DNA of 64,000 nucleotides from Nonlabens xylanidelens (GTDB taxonomy: Bacteria > Bacteroidota > Bacteroidia > Flavobacteriales > Flavobacteriaceae): assembly GCF_002934445.1 (NCBI RefSeq), contig NZ_PTJE01000001.1, positions 1,054,001 to 1,118,000 on the forward strand, written 5' to 3'. Under the pieces are notes generated by a model that worked only from the letters and a program-made list of their open reading frames with translations, ran no database searches and was not told the origin of the DNA. Below, in pieces: positions 53,742-61,546 of the stretch (position 1 is its first letter; each line of letters starts with the position of its first letter). A program made the translations under genes and the position numbers.

Positions 53742-54605
53742 TTGAATAATATAAAATCCCTCTTTGCATTTGATAGAAGTCAGCAAAGAGGGATTTTTAT
53801 ATTATTACTATTTATCATATTAGTTGTTGCTGGTCTCTATTATATTAGAACCTTACCGCCTGATCCACTCGTACTAGATAACGTTTCTTCATATCAACAT
53901 AGGGTAGATTCATTAAAAAGAATCCAACAAAGTAGAAGAGATACTATTTATCCTTTTAACCCTAATTATATAACTGACTATAGAGGTTATAAATTAGGTC
54001 TTAGTGTAGAAGAGATAGATCGATTGCACCGCTTTCGCGAAAGCGGAAAATGGGTAAACTCTAAGAAAGATTTTCAAAAAGTAACCCAAGTTAGTGATCA
54101 ATGGCTGGATAGTATATCGCCATATTTTAAATTTCCTGAATGGGTTACAAATCCTAAAAAGAATACTTATAAAACTTTTGTACCTTATAAAGATCGTAAA
54201 GTAGTCGCTGCAAATATTAACCTAGCCTCTCAAGATCAACTTAAAAAGGTTTATGGAATAGGTCCAGCCCTTTCTGGGAGAATTATTAAAGAAAGAGATC
54301 GACTTAAGGGTTTTATAGATATCTCTCAAGTTAGAGGTGTCTATGGCCTTACCGATTCTACTATGGTGCAATTAAAGAAGCATTTTTATGTCACAGCTCC
54401 GGTTGGTTTTAAGAAAATAGCATTAAATACCGCTACCGACGAACAGTTGTTAGCTATTCCTTATTTTGACGACTACCTAGTTGATAAACTAATGGAACAA
54501 AGGACGTTGCGCGATGGATTTAAATCTTGGGATAAAGTGATGTTAACATCTAGATTTCCACAAGAAAAATTAGCATTAATTCAACTATATTTGACATTAG
54601 ATTAA
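53742..54605 (+). CDS. Helix-hairpin-helix (ComEA-like) membrane-anchored protein
   Basis: 287 residues from TTG 53742. One N-terminal membrane helix after FDRSQQRGIFILLLFIILVVAGLYYI, then three ComEA-like HhH units: near 75-105 (LGLSVEEIDRLHRF...), 155-200 (NINLASQDQLKKVYGIGPALSGRIIKERDRLKGF) and 225-260 (LNTATDEQLLAIPYFDDYLVDKLMEQR). Such proteins bind DNA without sequence preference and may assist DNA uptake; comEC is present at 26307. Its first codons contain a terminator-like hairpin. Palindrome at 54029-54046 encodes HRFRESG. Confidence 0.85.
   Translation: MNNIKSLFAFDRSQQRGIFILLLFIILVVAGLYYIRTLPPDPLVLDNVSSYQHRVDSLKRIQQSRRDTIYPFNPNYITDYRGYKLGLSVEEIDRLHRFRESGKWVNSKKDFQKVTQVSDQWLDSISPYFKFPEWVTNPKKNTYKTFVPYKDRKVVAANINLASQDQLKKVYGIGPALSGRIIKERDRLKGFIDISQVRGVYGLTDSTMVQLKKHFYVTAPVGFKKIALNTATDEQLLAIPYFDDYLVDKLMEQRTLRDGFKSWDKVMLTSRFPQEKLALIQLYLTLD
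53753..53797 (+). terminator. Terminator-like hairpin inside the HhH coding sequence
   Basis: AAAATCCCTCTTTGC (53753-53767) and GCAAAGAGGGATTTT (53783-53797) form a perfect 15-bp stem with a 15-base loop, ending in T5. It is 24 bases after the symporter stop but covers codons 4 to 19 of the HhH gene. Confidence 0.75.
54029..54046. repeat. Highly iterated palindrome copy 14 (in HhH gene)
   Basis: CCGCTTTCGCGAAAGCGG, perfect 18 bp, read H-R-F-R-E-S-G at the first HhH unit. Confidence 0.9.
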
Positions 54606-54684
54606 AATAATCAGTTGTAACTGAGAATATCGCATTTAAAATTATGTTTTAAGTGTTTTTCTATAATCATATAGTACTTAATTT

Positions 54685-55854
54685 ATGTATTCAAAATATT
54701 TCACTGAAGAGCATGACGCCTTCAGACAAAGTTTTAGAGACTTTCTTAATAAAGAAGCTGTTCCACATATTGATAGATGGGAAGAAACAGGAAAGATAGA
54801 TCGAGAGATTTTCCAAAAAATGGGAGAGATGGGCTATTTCGGTCTTTACTATCCAGAAGAATATGGTGGTCTAGATCTAGATTTCTTTTATACAGTGATA
54901 TTCTTAGAAGAAATGCAACGCATTAATTCAGGTGGTTTTGCAGCAGCTATGTGGGTGCAAGCTTTCCTAGGTGCACAACACTTACTTAAAGAAGGAGATG
55001 AGCGTATAAAACAAGAATACCTTGTTCCTACGTTAACAGGAGAGAAAATAGGATGTCTAGGTATTACAGAGCCATTCGGTGGTAGTGATGTTGCAGGAAT
55101 GAGAACCACTGCTGTTAAAGATGGTGATCATTATATCATTAACGGCTCAAAAACATTTATTACTAACGGTGTTTATAGTGACTACTTGGTAATCGCTGCA
55201 AAAACTGATGTAGATGCAAAAGGTAGAGGTATCTCTATTTTTGTTATGGATCGTGAGACGCCAGGGATAAGTGCTACTAAACTTAATAAATTAGGATGGA
55301 GAGCAAGTGATACAGGAGAGATAGGTTTTGATAATGTGCGTATTCCTGCTGCAAACCTTATGGGTGAAGAAGGAAAAGGATTTCCTTATATCATGCAGCA
55401 CTTTGCACTAGAGCGTCTTATTATGGGTATTAACTCTCATGCAAGAGCAGAGTATGCTCTAGAGTACACTGCGCAATACATGAAAGAACGTACGGCCTTC
55501 GGTACTACTATTGATAAATTCCAGTCTTTACGTCACGGTATGGCAGATATGTATAGTGAGGTAGAGATGGCAAAAAACTTTAATTACTCCATTTCAGAGC
55601 AATTAGATAAAGGACTTTATCCTGTAAAAGAGGCTAGTATGTCTAAGTTGGTTTCTACAAAAATCGCTGACGAGGTCATTTATAAGTGCCTTCAGTATCT
55701 AGGAGGTTATGGTTACATAGAAGAATATCCACTCGCGAGAATGTGGAGAGATAGTCGTCTAGGCCCTATCGGTGGTGGTACTAGTGAGATCATGCGCGAG
55801 ATTATTGCAAAAATGATGTTGGACGGTAAAGATTATAAACCAGCAGCAAAGTAG
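54685..55854 (+). CDS. Acyl-CoA dehydrogenase
   Basis: 389 residues. FAD enzyme that oxidises acyl-CoA to enoyl-CoA. Domains in order: N-terminal helices (YFTEEHDAFRQSFRDFL), middle beta domain with ITEPFGGSDVAGMRTTA and INGSKTFITNG, and the C-terminal helical domain with RTAFGTTIDKFQSLRHGMADM, LGGYGYIEEYPLARMWRDSR (probable catalytic Glu in YIEEYP) and the ending GTSEIMREIIAKMML. Chain length or branched preference is not visible. Electron transfer flavoprotein is not in the window. Apparently monocistronic. Confidence 0.93.
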   Translation: MYSKYFTEEHDAFRQSFRDFLNKEAVPHIDRWEETGKIDREIFQKMGEMGYFGLYYPEEYGGLDLDFFYTVIFLEEMQRINSGGFAAAMWVQAFLGAQHLLKEGDERIKQEYLVPTLTGEKIGCLGITEPFGGSDVAGMRTTAVKDGDHYIINGSKTFITNGVYSDYLVIAAKTDVDAKGRGISIFVMDRETPGISATKLNKLGWRASDTGEIGFDNVRIPAANLMGEEGKGFPYIMQHFALERLIMGINSHARAEYALEYTAQYMKERTAFGTTIDKFQSLRHGMADMYSEVEMAKNFNYSISEQLDKGLYPVKEASMSKLVSTKIADEVIYKCLQYLGGYGYIEEYPLARMWRDSRLGPIGGGTSEIMREIIAKMMLDGKDYKPAAK

Positions 55855-55866
55855 GTTGAGGGTTAC

Positions 55867-55880
55867 GCTTTCGCGAAAGC
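55867..55880. repeat. Highly iterated palindrome copy 15 (intergenic)
   Basis: GCTTTCGCGAAAGC, perfect 14 bp, 12 bases after the acyl-CoA dehydrogenase stop and 35 bases before the rpsU promoter. Last copy in the window. Confidence 0.9.
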
Positions 55881-55914
55881 AAAAAATAAATAAATATCTA
55901 ATAAAATAAAGTTC

Positions 55915-55944
55915 TTTGAGATTGTAAAATAATATGTACTTTTG
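55915..55944 (+). promoter_or_regulatory. Promoter of rpsU (TTTG-N18-TACTTTTG)
   Basis: TTTG at 55915-55918 and TACTTTTG at 55937-55944 match the Bacteroidota consensus. The predicted leader is about 25 bases and includes the strong Shine-Dalgarno. Confidence 0.75.
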
Positions 55945-55955
55945 CGATCCCAAAG

Positions 55956-55967
55956 AAAGGAGGTGAT
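55956..55967 (+). promoter_or_regulatory. rpsU: Exceptionally strong Shine-Dalgarno of rpsU
   Basis: AAAGGAGGTGAT is complementary over about 12 bases to the usual 3' end of 16S rRNA; ATG follows at 55974. No other gene in the window has a comparable site. In Flavobacterium the anti-SD is masked by bS21 and neighbours, and an SD on rpsU allows ribosomes lacking bS21 to make it, that is, autoregulation. Confidence 0.9.
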
Positions 55968-55973
55968 GACACT

Positions 55974-56168
55974 ATGTTAATAATACCAGTTAAAGACGGA
56001 GAAAATATCGATAGAGCTCTAAAGCGTTTCAAAAGAAAATTTGATCGTACAGGCAAGATGCGTGAACTACGTAGAAGACAGCAGTTTAATAAACCGTCTG
56101 TTGTAAAACGTGCTCGCAACATCAAAGCAGCTTACATTCAAGGACTTCGTGACGCAGAGAACATCTAG
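55974..56168 (+). CDS. rpsU: 30S ribosomal protein bS21
   Basis: 64 residues. Start IIPVKDGENIDRALKRFKRKFDRTGKMRELRRRQQF is typical S21, very basic. It binds near the 3' end of 16S rRNA on the 30S platform and in Bacteroidota helps hide the anti-Shine-Dalgarno. The C-terminus is extended compared with Escherichia coli, as in other Bacteroidota. Own promoter and terminator make it a single-gene unit, with possible read-through into xerC. Confidence 0.96.
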   Translation: MLIIPVKDGENIDRALKRFKRKFDRTGKMRELRRRQQFNKPSVVKRARNIKAAYIQGLRDAENI

Positions 56169-56192
56169 AGAATTTCTTCTTTAGAATATCAT

Positions 56193-56236
56193 ACCGCTAG
56201 TTGTAAATTTATACATTTACAGCTAGCGGTTTTTTT
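56193..56236 (+). terminator. Rho-independent terminator of rpsU abutting xerC ATG
   Basis: ACCGCTAGTTGTAAAT / ATTTACAGCTAGCGGT pair over 16 bp with one G-U, 6-base loop, then T7 to 56236. The next base begins the xerC ATG, so xerC has no room for its own promoter downstream of the terminator. Confidence 0.9.
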
Positions 56237-57121
56237 ATGCATATAGAATCATATATAGAGTATTTACAGTATGAGAAGAATTATTCATCTCACACCATAT
56301 CGGCTTATAAGAAAGACTTAAGCCTTTTCCTGTTGTATGTAGAAGAGCAAGGAGTAGTTTCTGTGGTGGATGTCGTTTATAACGATATTAGAAGTTGGGT
56401 GACTGGCTTGTTAGAAAATGGTGACTCCCATAGAACGGTTAATCGTAAAATGTCTTCTATAAAATCTTATTTTAAGTTTCTTCTTAAAATAGGAGAGCTG
56501 ACTGTTGATCCGTCTAGTTTATATAAAAGCCTGAAGGTTGCAAAAAAAATTCAAGTTCCTTTTTCCATAAATGAAGTATTAAAATTATTAGATTCTCCTT
56601 ATGATGAAAATCATTTTGAACAATCTCGAGATTTTTTAATGATAGAGTTGTTGTATGCGACTGGAATAAGGAGAGATGAGTTGATTAACCTGAAAATACC
56701 TGATGTCGATTTAATACGTGATCAGATAAAAGTAACTGGTAAAAGGGATAAGCAGCGCATAATACCGTTAGTTCATTCCATTAAAAATCACTTAGAGAAG
56801 TATTTAGGTTTAAGAAGTGTTGTCGCTGTCTCTGGTGTAAATGAATTGTTTGTTACTTCTAAAGGAATTAAAGTCTATCCAAGCCTTGTGTATCGCGTTA
56901 TAAAATCATATTTTAGTAAGGTATCTTTGAAGGTAAAGATAAGCCCGCATGTTTTGAGACATACATTTGCTACGCATTTGTTAGATCATGGTGCAGATTT
57001 AAATGCTGTGAAAGAATTATTGGGGCATACTAGTCTGTCATCTACGCAAATTTATACGCATAGTAGTATGGCTGTGTTAAAAGGGGTTTATGGTAATGCT
57101 CATCCTAGATCAAAAAAATAA
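56237..57121 (+). CDS. xerC: Tyrosine recombinase XerC
   Basis: 294 residues. With its partner it resolves chromosome dimers at dif. N-terminal core-binding domain (YIEYLQYEKNYSSHTISAYKKDLSLFLLYV) and catalytic domain with Arg in ATGIRRDELINL, Lys in VTGKRDKQRIIPL, HVLRHTFATHLLDHGADLNAVKELLGHTS (His-x-x-Arg, His) and the nucleophile Tyr in STQIYTH. No phage or integron context, so this is the housekeeping recombinase. Its ATG follows the rpsU terminator with no gap, hence expression may come from read-through or a promoter in the hairpin region. Confidence 0.93.
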   Translation: MHIESYIEYLQYEKNYSSHTISAYKKDLSLFLLYVEEQGVVSVVDVVYNDIRSWVTGLLENGDSHRTVNRKMSSIKSYFKFLLKIGELTVDPSSLYKSLKVAKKIQVPFSINEVLKLLDSPYDENHFEQSRDFLMIELLYATGIRRDELINLKIPDVDLIRDQIKVTGKRDKQRIIPLVHSIKNHLEKYLGLRSVVAVSGVNELFVTSKGIKVYPSLVYRVIKSYFSKVSLKVKISPHVLRHTFATHLLDHGADLNAVKELLGHTSLSSTQIYTHSSMAVLKGVYGNAHPRSKK

Positions 57122-57142
57122 TTAATTTAAAACCTATTTATT

Positions 57143-57442
57143 ATGAAGGTAAACACGCAAGCAGTAAATTTTGATGCAGATGCTTCACTAATTGATTTTA
57201 CTCAAAAGAGATTAGATAAGTTAGAGCAATTTTATAATAAGATCATAAATGCAGATGTATATCTAAAAGTGCAGAAGACATCAGCTCCAGAAAATAAGAT
57301 AGCTGAAATTAGAATATTTGTACCAGGAGATGATATGGTGGTAAAAAAAACATGTAAAACTTTTGAGCAGTGTATCGACGAGTGTGCCGCGTCTTTAGAG
57401 AGACAATTGAAAAAGCGCAAAGAAAAATTAGCTGAACATTAA
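57143..57442 (+). CDS. hpf: Ribosome hibernation promoting factor (short HPF/RaiA)
   Basis: 99 residues, short HPF form with beta-alpha-beta fold (KVNTQAVNFDADASLIDFTQKRLDKLEQF) and the basic C-terminal helix (SLERQLKKRKEKLAEH). Binds the 30S mRNA channel and silences idle ribosomes. Located 21 bases after xerC, probably in one transcript. Confidence 0.93.
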   Translation: MKVNTQAVNFDADASLIDFTQKRLDKLEQFYNKIINADVYLKVQKTSAPENKIAEIRIFVPGDDMVVKKTCKTFEQCIDECAASLERQLKKRKEKLAEH

Positions 57443-57460
57443 AAAAAAATCAAAAAAAAG

Positions 57461-57491
57461 TTTGGTCAATTAAAAAATAGACTTACATTTG
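57461..57491 (+). promoter_or_regulatory. Promoter of the tRNA-tuf operon (TTTG-N19-TACATTTG)
   Basis: TTTG at 57461-57464 and TACATTTG at 57484-57491 with 19 bases between TTG and TA is the best consensus match in the window. It lies 49 bases before the first tRNA. Confidence 0.85.
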
Positions 57492-57540
57492 CACTCCGTT
57501 AGAAATAACGAACTTTTTTAGAAATGAGAAAGTGTCAAAA

Positions 57541-57614
57541 GCCGATGTAGCTCAGCTGGCTAGAGCAGCTGATTTGTAATCAGCAGGTCGTGGGTTCGAG
57601 TCCCTCCATCGGCT
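57541..57614 (+). tRNA. tRNA-Thr (anticodon TGT)
   Basis: 74 bases, acceptor GCCGATG / CATCGGC, anticodon arm CTGATTTGTAATCAG, TTCGAGTCC T loop. No encoded CCA. Confidence 0.95.
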
Positions 57615-57646
57615 CTTTTGAAATAACAAATCTTAATTGATTTGTA

Positions 57647-57727
57647 GGGGAGATACTCAAGCGGCCAACGAGGACGGACTGTAACTCCGTTGGGAAACCT
57701 TCGCAGGTTCGAATCCTGCTCTCCCCA
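57647..57727 (+). tRNA. tRNA-Tyr (anticodon GTA)
   Basis: 81 bases with a long variable arm (class II), acceptor GGGGAGA / TCTCCCC, anticodon loop CTGTAAC. Confidence 0.95.
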
Positions 57728-57789
57728 CTATATTATCTGAAAAGATAATTTGAAATATTGAATACCTTTTAGTTGTAAAACTAATAAAT

Positions 57790-57862
57790 GCGAGAGTAGC
57801 TCAGTTGGTAGAGCGTCAGCCTTCCAAGCTGAATGTCGCCAGTTCGAACCTGGTCTCTCGCT
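57790..57862 (+). tRNA. tRNA-Gly (anticodon TCC)
   Basis: 73 bases, acceptor GCGAGAG / CTCTCGC, anticodon loop CTTCCAA, GTTCGAACC T arm. Confidence 0.95.
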
Positions 57863-57930
57863 CTAAAATATTAAACTCTATTTTTATTTGAGTTTAAAGT
57901 CAAGTTGTCCATTCCTTATGAAGGGGTTTT

Positions 57931-58002
57931 GCCGGTGTAGCTCAGGGGTAGAGCGTTTCCTTGGTAAGGAAGAGGTCACGAGTTCAAATCTCGTCATTGG
58001 CT
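57931..58002 (+). tRNA. tRNA-Thr (anticodon GGT)
   Basis: 72 bases, acceptor GCCGGTG / CATTGGC with two G-T pairs, anticodon loop TTGGTAA inside TTTCC/GGAAG region, T loop GTTCAAATC. Confidence 0.93.
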
Positions 58003-58117
58003 CTGTAAGATAAAAATAGGTCTCAATAGAGGCCATTACTAGTATAGACTGATTTGGTTTTAGCTCCGTGTCTGTCTTTATAAAACGAAACACTAATATA
58101 AACTAAGATTATAAGTT

Positions 58118-59305
58118 ATGGCTAAAGAAACGTACGATCGTTCGAAACCTCACCTTAACGTAGGGACAATTGGTCACGTTGACCACGGTAAAACTACTCT
58201 TACCGCTGCAATCACTAAAGTACTTGCAGATGCTGGTTTTTCTAATGCGACAAGTTTTGACCAAATTGATAACGCTCCTGAAGAAAAAGAGCGTGGTATT
58301 ACTATTAACTCATCACACGTTGAGTATCAGACTCAGAACAGACACTACGCACACGTAGATTGTCCTGGTCACGCCGATTATGTAAAGAACATGGTTACTG
58401 GTGCTGCTCAAATGGATGGTGCTATTCTTGTTGTTGCTGCAACTGATGGTCCTATGCCTCAGACTCGTGAGCACATCCTTCTTGGTCGTCAGGTAGGTAT
58501 TCCTCGTATTGTTGTATTCCTTAATAAAGTGGATATGGTAGATGATGAAGAGCTTCTTGAGTTAGTTGATATGGAAGTACGTGATCTTTTAAGTTTCTAT
58601 GAGTATGATGGTGACAATGGTCCTGTTGTATCTGGTTCTGCACTTGGTGCACTTAACGGTGAGCAAAAATGGGTTGACACAGTATTAGAATTAATGGCTG
58701 CTGTTGATGCGTGGATTGAAGAGCCTGTTCGTGATATGGATAAGCCTTTCCTTATGCCTATAGAAGATGTATTCTCTATTACAGGTCGTGGTACTGTTGC
58801 AACTGGTCGTATTGAGACTGGTGTAGCTAATACTGGAGATCCAGTTGAGATTATTGGTATGGGTGCTGAGAAGTTAACTTCTACTATTACTGGTATTGAA
58901 ATGTTCCGTCAGATTCTTGATAGAGGTGAAGCTGGTGATAATGCAGGTATCTTATTGAGGGGTATTGAGAAGTCTATGATCTCTCGTGGTATGGTAATTA
59001 CTAAGCCTGGATCTGTAACTCCTCACGCTAAATTTAAAGCAGAGGTTTATATTCTTAAGAAAGAAGAAGGTGGACGTCACACTCCATTCCACAATAACTA
59101 CCGTCCACAGTTTTATGTGCGTACTACCGATGTAACTGGTAATATTGCTCTTCCTGATGGTGTAGAAATGGTAATGCCTGGAGATAACTTAACTATTACA
59201 GTTGATCTTATCCAGCCTATTGCTTTGAACTTAGGTCTTCGTTTTGCAATCCGTGAGGGTGGTAGAACTGTAGGAGCTGGTCAGGTTACTGAAATTCTAG
59301 ATTAA
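58118..59305 (+). CDS. tuf: Elongation factor Tu
   Basis: 395 residues. Delivers aminoacyl-tRNA to the ribosome. GTPase motifs GHVDHGKT (P-loop), [12 protein letters not shown] (G3) and NKVD (G4), followed by domains II ([13 protein letters not shown]) and III ([21 protein letters not shown]). Directly follows four tRNA genes, the classical tRNA-tuf order, and no own promoter is seen, so it depends on the TACATTTG promoter at 57484. Codon use is strongly biased as expected for high expression. Confidence 0.98.
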   Translation: MAKETYDRSKPHLNVGTIGHVDHGKTTLTAAITKVLADAGFSNATSFDQIDNAPEEKERGITINSSHVEYQTQNRHYAHVDCPGHADYVKNMVTGAAQMDGAILVVAATDGPMPQTREHILLGRQVGIPRIVVFLNKVDMVDDEELLELVDMEVRDLLSFYEYDGDNGPVVSGSALGALNGEQKWVDTVLELMAAVDAWIEEPVRDMDKPFLMPIEDVFSITGRGTVATGRIETGVANTGDPVEIIGMGAEKLTSTITGIEMFRQILDRGEAGDNAGILLRGIEKSMISRGMVITKPGSVTPHAKFKAEVYILKKEEGGRHTPFHNNYRPQFYVRTTDVTGNIALPDGVEMVMPGDNLTITVDLIQPIALNLGLRFAIREGGRTVGAGQVTEILD

Positions 59306-59323
59306 TTTCTATAATGATATTAT

Positions 59324-59358
59324 AAGTATCCTATCTATATTCTAGATAGGATACTTTT
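59324..59358 (+). terminator. Terminator after tuf
   Basis: AAGTATCCTATCTA / TAGATAGGATACTT, perfect 14-bp stem with a 5-base loop, then TT. Confidence 0.8.
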
Positions 59359-59409
59359 CCTTTGTAAAAAAGGAAGGCAATATAAATCATACTTAAGGTA
59401 TGGTTGTTT

Positions 59410-59482
59410 GCGGGCTTAGCTCAGTTGGTAGAGCACTGGTCTCCAAAACCAGGTGTCGTGAGTTCGAGTCTCTCAGCCCGTG
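59410..59482 (+). tRNA. tRNA-Trp (anticodon CCA)
   Basis: 73 bases, acceptor GCGGGCT / AGCCCGT with a G-T first pair, anticodon loop CTCCAAA. Lies directly before secE, a conserved order. Confidence 0.95.
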
Positions 59483-59553
59483 CAGTTTAAATAAAGTTTA
59501 CTCCATTTTCATAGATTACTATGATTATAGTTAACGTTTACAACATTACAATT

Positions 59554-59751
59554 ATGAGTTTGATAACATATGTAAAAGAGTCTTATAATGAGTTAACTAA
59601 TCATGTTACTTGGCCTACATGGGCTGAGACACAAAAGTTAACGATTACTGTTGCTGTATTCTCAATTGTTTTTGCGCTTATTGTATCAGGAATAGACTTT
59701 GTGTTTAGTTCGGCGATCGAAAATTATTTTTATTGGATTAAGGCTAACTAA
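59554..59751 (+). CDS. secE: Preprotein translocase subunit SecE
   Basis: 65 residues from ATG 59554 (MSLITYVKESYNELTNHVTWPTWAE), the standard N-terminus; an in-frame ATG at 59521 adds an unneeded 11 residues. One membrane helix (LTITVAVFSIVFALIVSGIDFVF). It stabilises SecY in the SecYEG channel. Followed by nusG after 8 bases. Confidence 0.95.
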   Translation: MSLITYVKESYNELTNHVTWPTWAETQKLTITVAVFSIVFALIVSGIDFVFSSAIENYFYWIKAN

Positions 59752-59759
59752 TTTTTGAT

Positions 59760-60314
59760 ATGTCAGAAGAGAAGGATTTAATGAAATGGTATGTTGTACG
59801 TTCAGTGAGCGGACAAGAGAATAAGATTAAAGAGTATATAGAGTCTGAAATTGCACATCATAACTTAGGTGATTATTTACAACAAATTTTAGTTCCTACT
59901 GAGAAAGTTGTTCAAATAAGGAATGGTAAAAAATATAATAAAGAGAGAGTTTATTTCCCTGGTTATATTATGGTGCAGGCTAGATTAGAAGGTGAAGTGC
60001 CTCATATTATTAAATCTGTTAATGGTGTTATTGGTTTCTTAGGAGAAACTAAAGGAGGTGATCCAGTTCCATTAAGACGTTCAGAGGTTAATAGAATGTT
60101 AGGTAAAGTTGATGAGTTAGCTGAACAAACAGATAATGTTTCTATTCCTTATAAAACTGGTGAAACAGTAAAGGTTGTAGATGGTCCTTTCAATGGTTTC
60201 AATGGTACTATTGAAAAGGTAAATGAAGAAAAGCGTAAGCTAGAAGTTATGGTTAAGATTTTTGGACGTAAAACTCCTTTAGAGCTTAGCTATATGCAAG
60301 TAGAGAAAATATAA
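59760..60314 (+). CDS. nusG: Transcription antitermination factor NusG
   Basis: 184 residues. NGN domain starts at MKWYVVRSVSGQENKIKEYIE and contains VYFPGYIMVQ; the C-terminal KOW domain holds GETVKVVDGPFNGFNGTIEKVNEEKRKLEVMV. Binds RNA polymerase and links it to the ribosome or Rho. Conserved secE-nusG-rplK order. Confidence 0.97.
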   Translation: MSEEKDLMKWYVVRSVSGQENKIKEYIESEIAHHNLGDYLQQILVPTEKVVQIRNGKKYNKERVYFPGYIMVQARLEGEVPHIIKSVNGVIGFLGETKGGDPVPLRRSEVNRMLGKVDELAEQTDNVSIPYKTGETVKVVDGPFNGFNGTIEKVNEEKRKLEVMVKIFGRKTPLELSYMQVEKI

Positions 60315-60384
60315 ATGTTACAATTTATAGGTAGTAAATAAGGCTTCCACTTTATTATTATCAAAATAGTGAAATTAATTAGAA

Positions 60385-60825
60385 ATGGCTAAAGAAGTAT
60401 CTAAGGTTGTAAAACTACAAGTTAAGGGTGGCGCAGCAAACCCATCTCCTCCTGTAGGACCTGCACTTGGTGCGGCTGGTGTTAATATCATGGAGTTCTG
60501 TAAGCAGTTTAATGCTAGGACTCAGGATAAAGCAGGTAAAGTTTTACCGGTAGCGATAACTGTTTATAAGGATAAGTCCTTTGACTTTGTTATCAAAACT
60601 CCTCCAGCAGCAGTACAAATCCTTGAAGCGATAAAGCTTAAAGGCGGTAGTGGGGAACCTAATCGTAAAAAAGTTGGAACTATCACATGGGATCAAATTC
60701 GTTTGATTGCCGAAGATAAGATGCCAGACCTCAATGCATTTACAGTAGAAAGCGCTATGAAAATGGTAGCTGGAACTGCAAGATCAATGGGTGTGAACGT
60801 TAAGGGTGGAAACGCACCTGCTTAA
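60385..60825 (+). CDS. rplK: 50S ribosomal protein uL11
   Basis: 146 residues. N-terminal [34 protein letters not shown] is diagnostic, and the C-terminal rRNA-binding domain ([21 protein letters not shown]) is complete. Part of the GTPase-associated centre with the uL10-bL12 stalk encoded next. Confidence 0.97.
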   Translation: MAKEVSKVVKLQVKGGAANPSPPVGPALGAAGVNIMEFCKQFNARTQDKAGKVLPVAITVYKDKSFDFVIKTPPAAVQILEAIKLKGGSGEPNRKKVGTITWDQIRLIAEDKMPDLNAFTVESAMKMVAGTARSMGVNVKGGNAPA

Positions 60826-60836
60826 AACTTGTAACA

Positions 60837-61535
60837 ATGGCAAAATTGACAAAAAATCAAAAAGCAAGTCTTCCAAAAATTGATAAGTCACAAACTTATT
60901 CAGTTGCTGAAGCTGCTAAATTAGTAAAGGATGTTACAACTACAAAGTTTGACGCATCTGTAGATCTAGCTGTGAGATTGAACGTGGATCCACGTAAAGC
61001 TAACCAGATGGTTAGAGGCGTTGTGACACTTCCTCATGGTACTGGTAAAGATGTTAAAGTATTAGCTTTAGTAACGCCAGATAAAGAAGCTGAAGCTACT
61101 GAAGCTGGTGCTGATTATGTTGGATTAGATGAATACCTTAACAAGATTAAAGGTGGTTGGACTGATGTTGATGTAATTATCACAATGCCTAGTGTAATGG
61201 GTAAATTAGGACCTTTAGGTCGTGTTTTAGGACCAAGAGGTTTAATGCCTAACCCTAAGACTGGTACTGTTACAATGGATGTTGCAAAAGCTGTTTCTGA
61301 AGTAAAAGCTGGTAAAATTGACTTTAAAGTTGATAAGACTGGTATTATTCACGCTGCAATTGGAAAAGCATCTTTTGACGCTGCTAAAATTGAAGGGAAT
61401 GCTAAAGAATTAATTAACACACTAGTTAAATTAAAACCAACAACGTCTAAGGGTATTTATATCAAAAGTATCTTTATGTCTAGTACGATGAGTCCTAGTA
61501 TTGAGATAGACGCTAAACGTTTTGCAGACGACTAA
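60837..61535 (+). CDS. rplA: 50S ribosomal protein uL1
   Basis: 232 residues. Conserved blocks [50 protein letters not shown], and [21 protein letters not shown]. Binds the L1 stalk; in many bacteria it represses its own rplKA mRNA, but I do not identify such an operator here. 11 bases after rplK. Confidence 0.97.
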   Translation: MAKLTKNQKASLPKIDKSQTYSVAEAAKLVKDVTTTKFDASVDLAVRLNVDPRKANQMVRGVVTLPHGTGKDVKVLALVTPDKEAEATEAGADYVGLDEYLNKIKGGWTDVDVIITMPSVMGKLGPLGRVLGPRGLMPNPKTGTVTMDVAKAVSEVKAGKIDFKVDKTGIIHAAIGKASFDAAKIEGNAKELINTLVKLKPTTSKGIYIKSIFMSSTMSPSIEIDAKRFADD

Positions 61536-61546
61536 AAATCTAGATC

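Noticed and set aside
1004..55880. The palindrome as a CRISPR array or mobile insertion with direct repeats
   Set aside because: Copies are single, kilobases apart, inside unrelated genes and without flanking duplications that I can see.
56237..57121. XerC as an integron or phage integrase
   Set aside because: Motifs and context are those of the housekeeping recombinase; no attC array or phage genes lie nearby.
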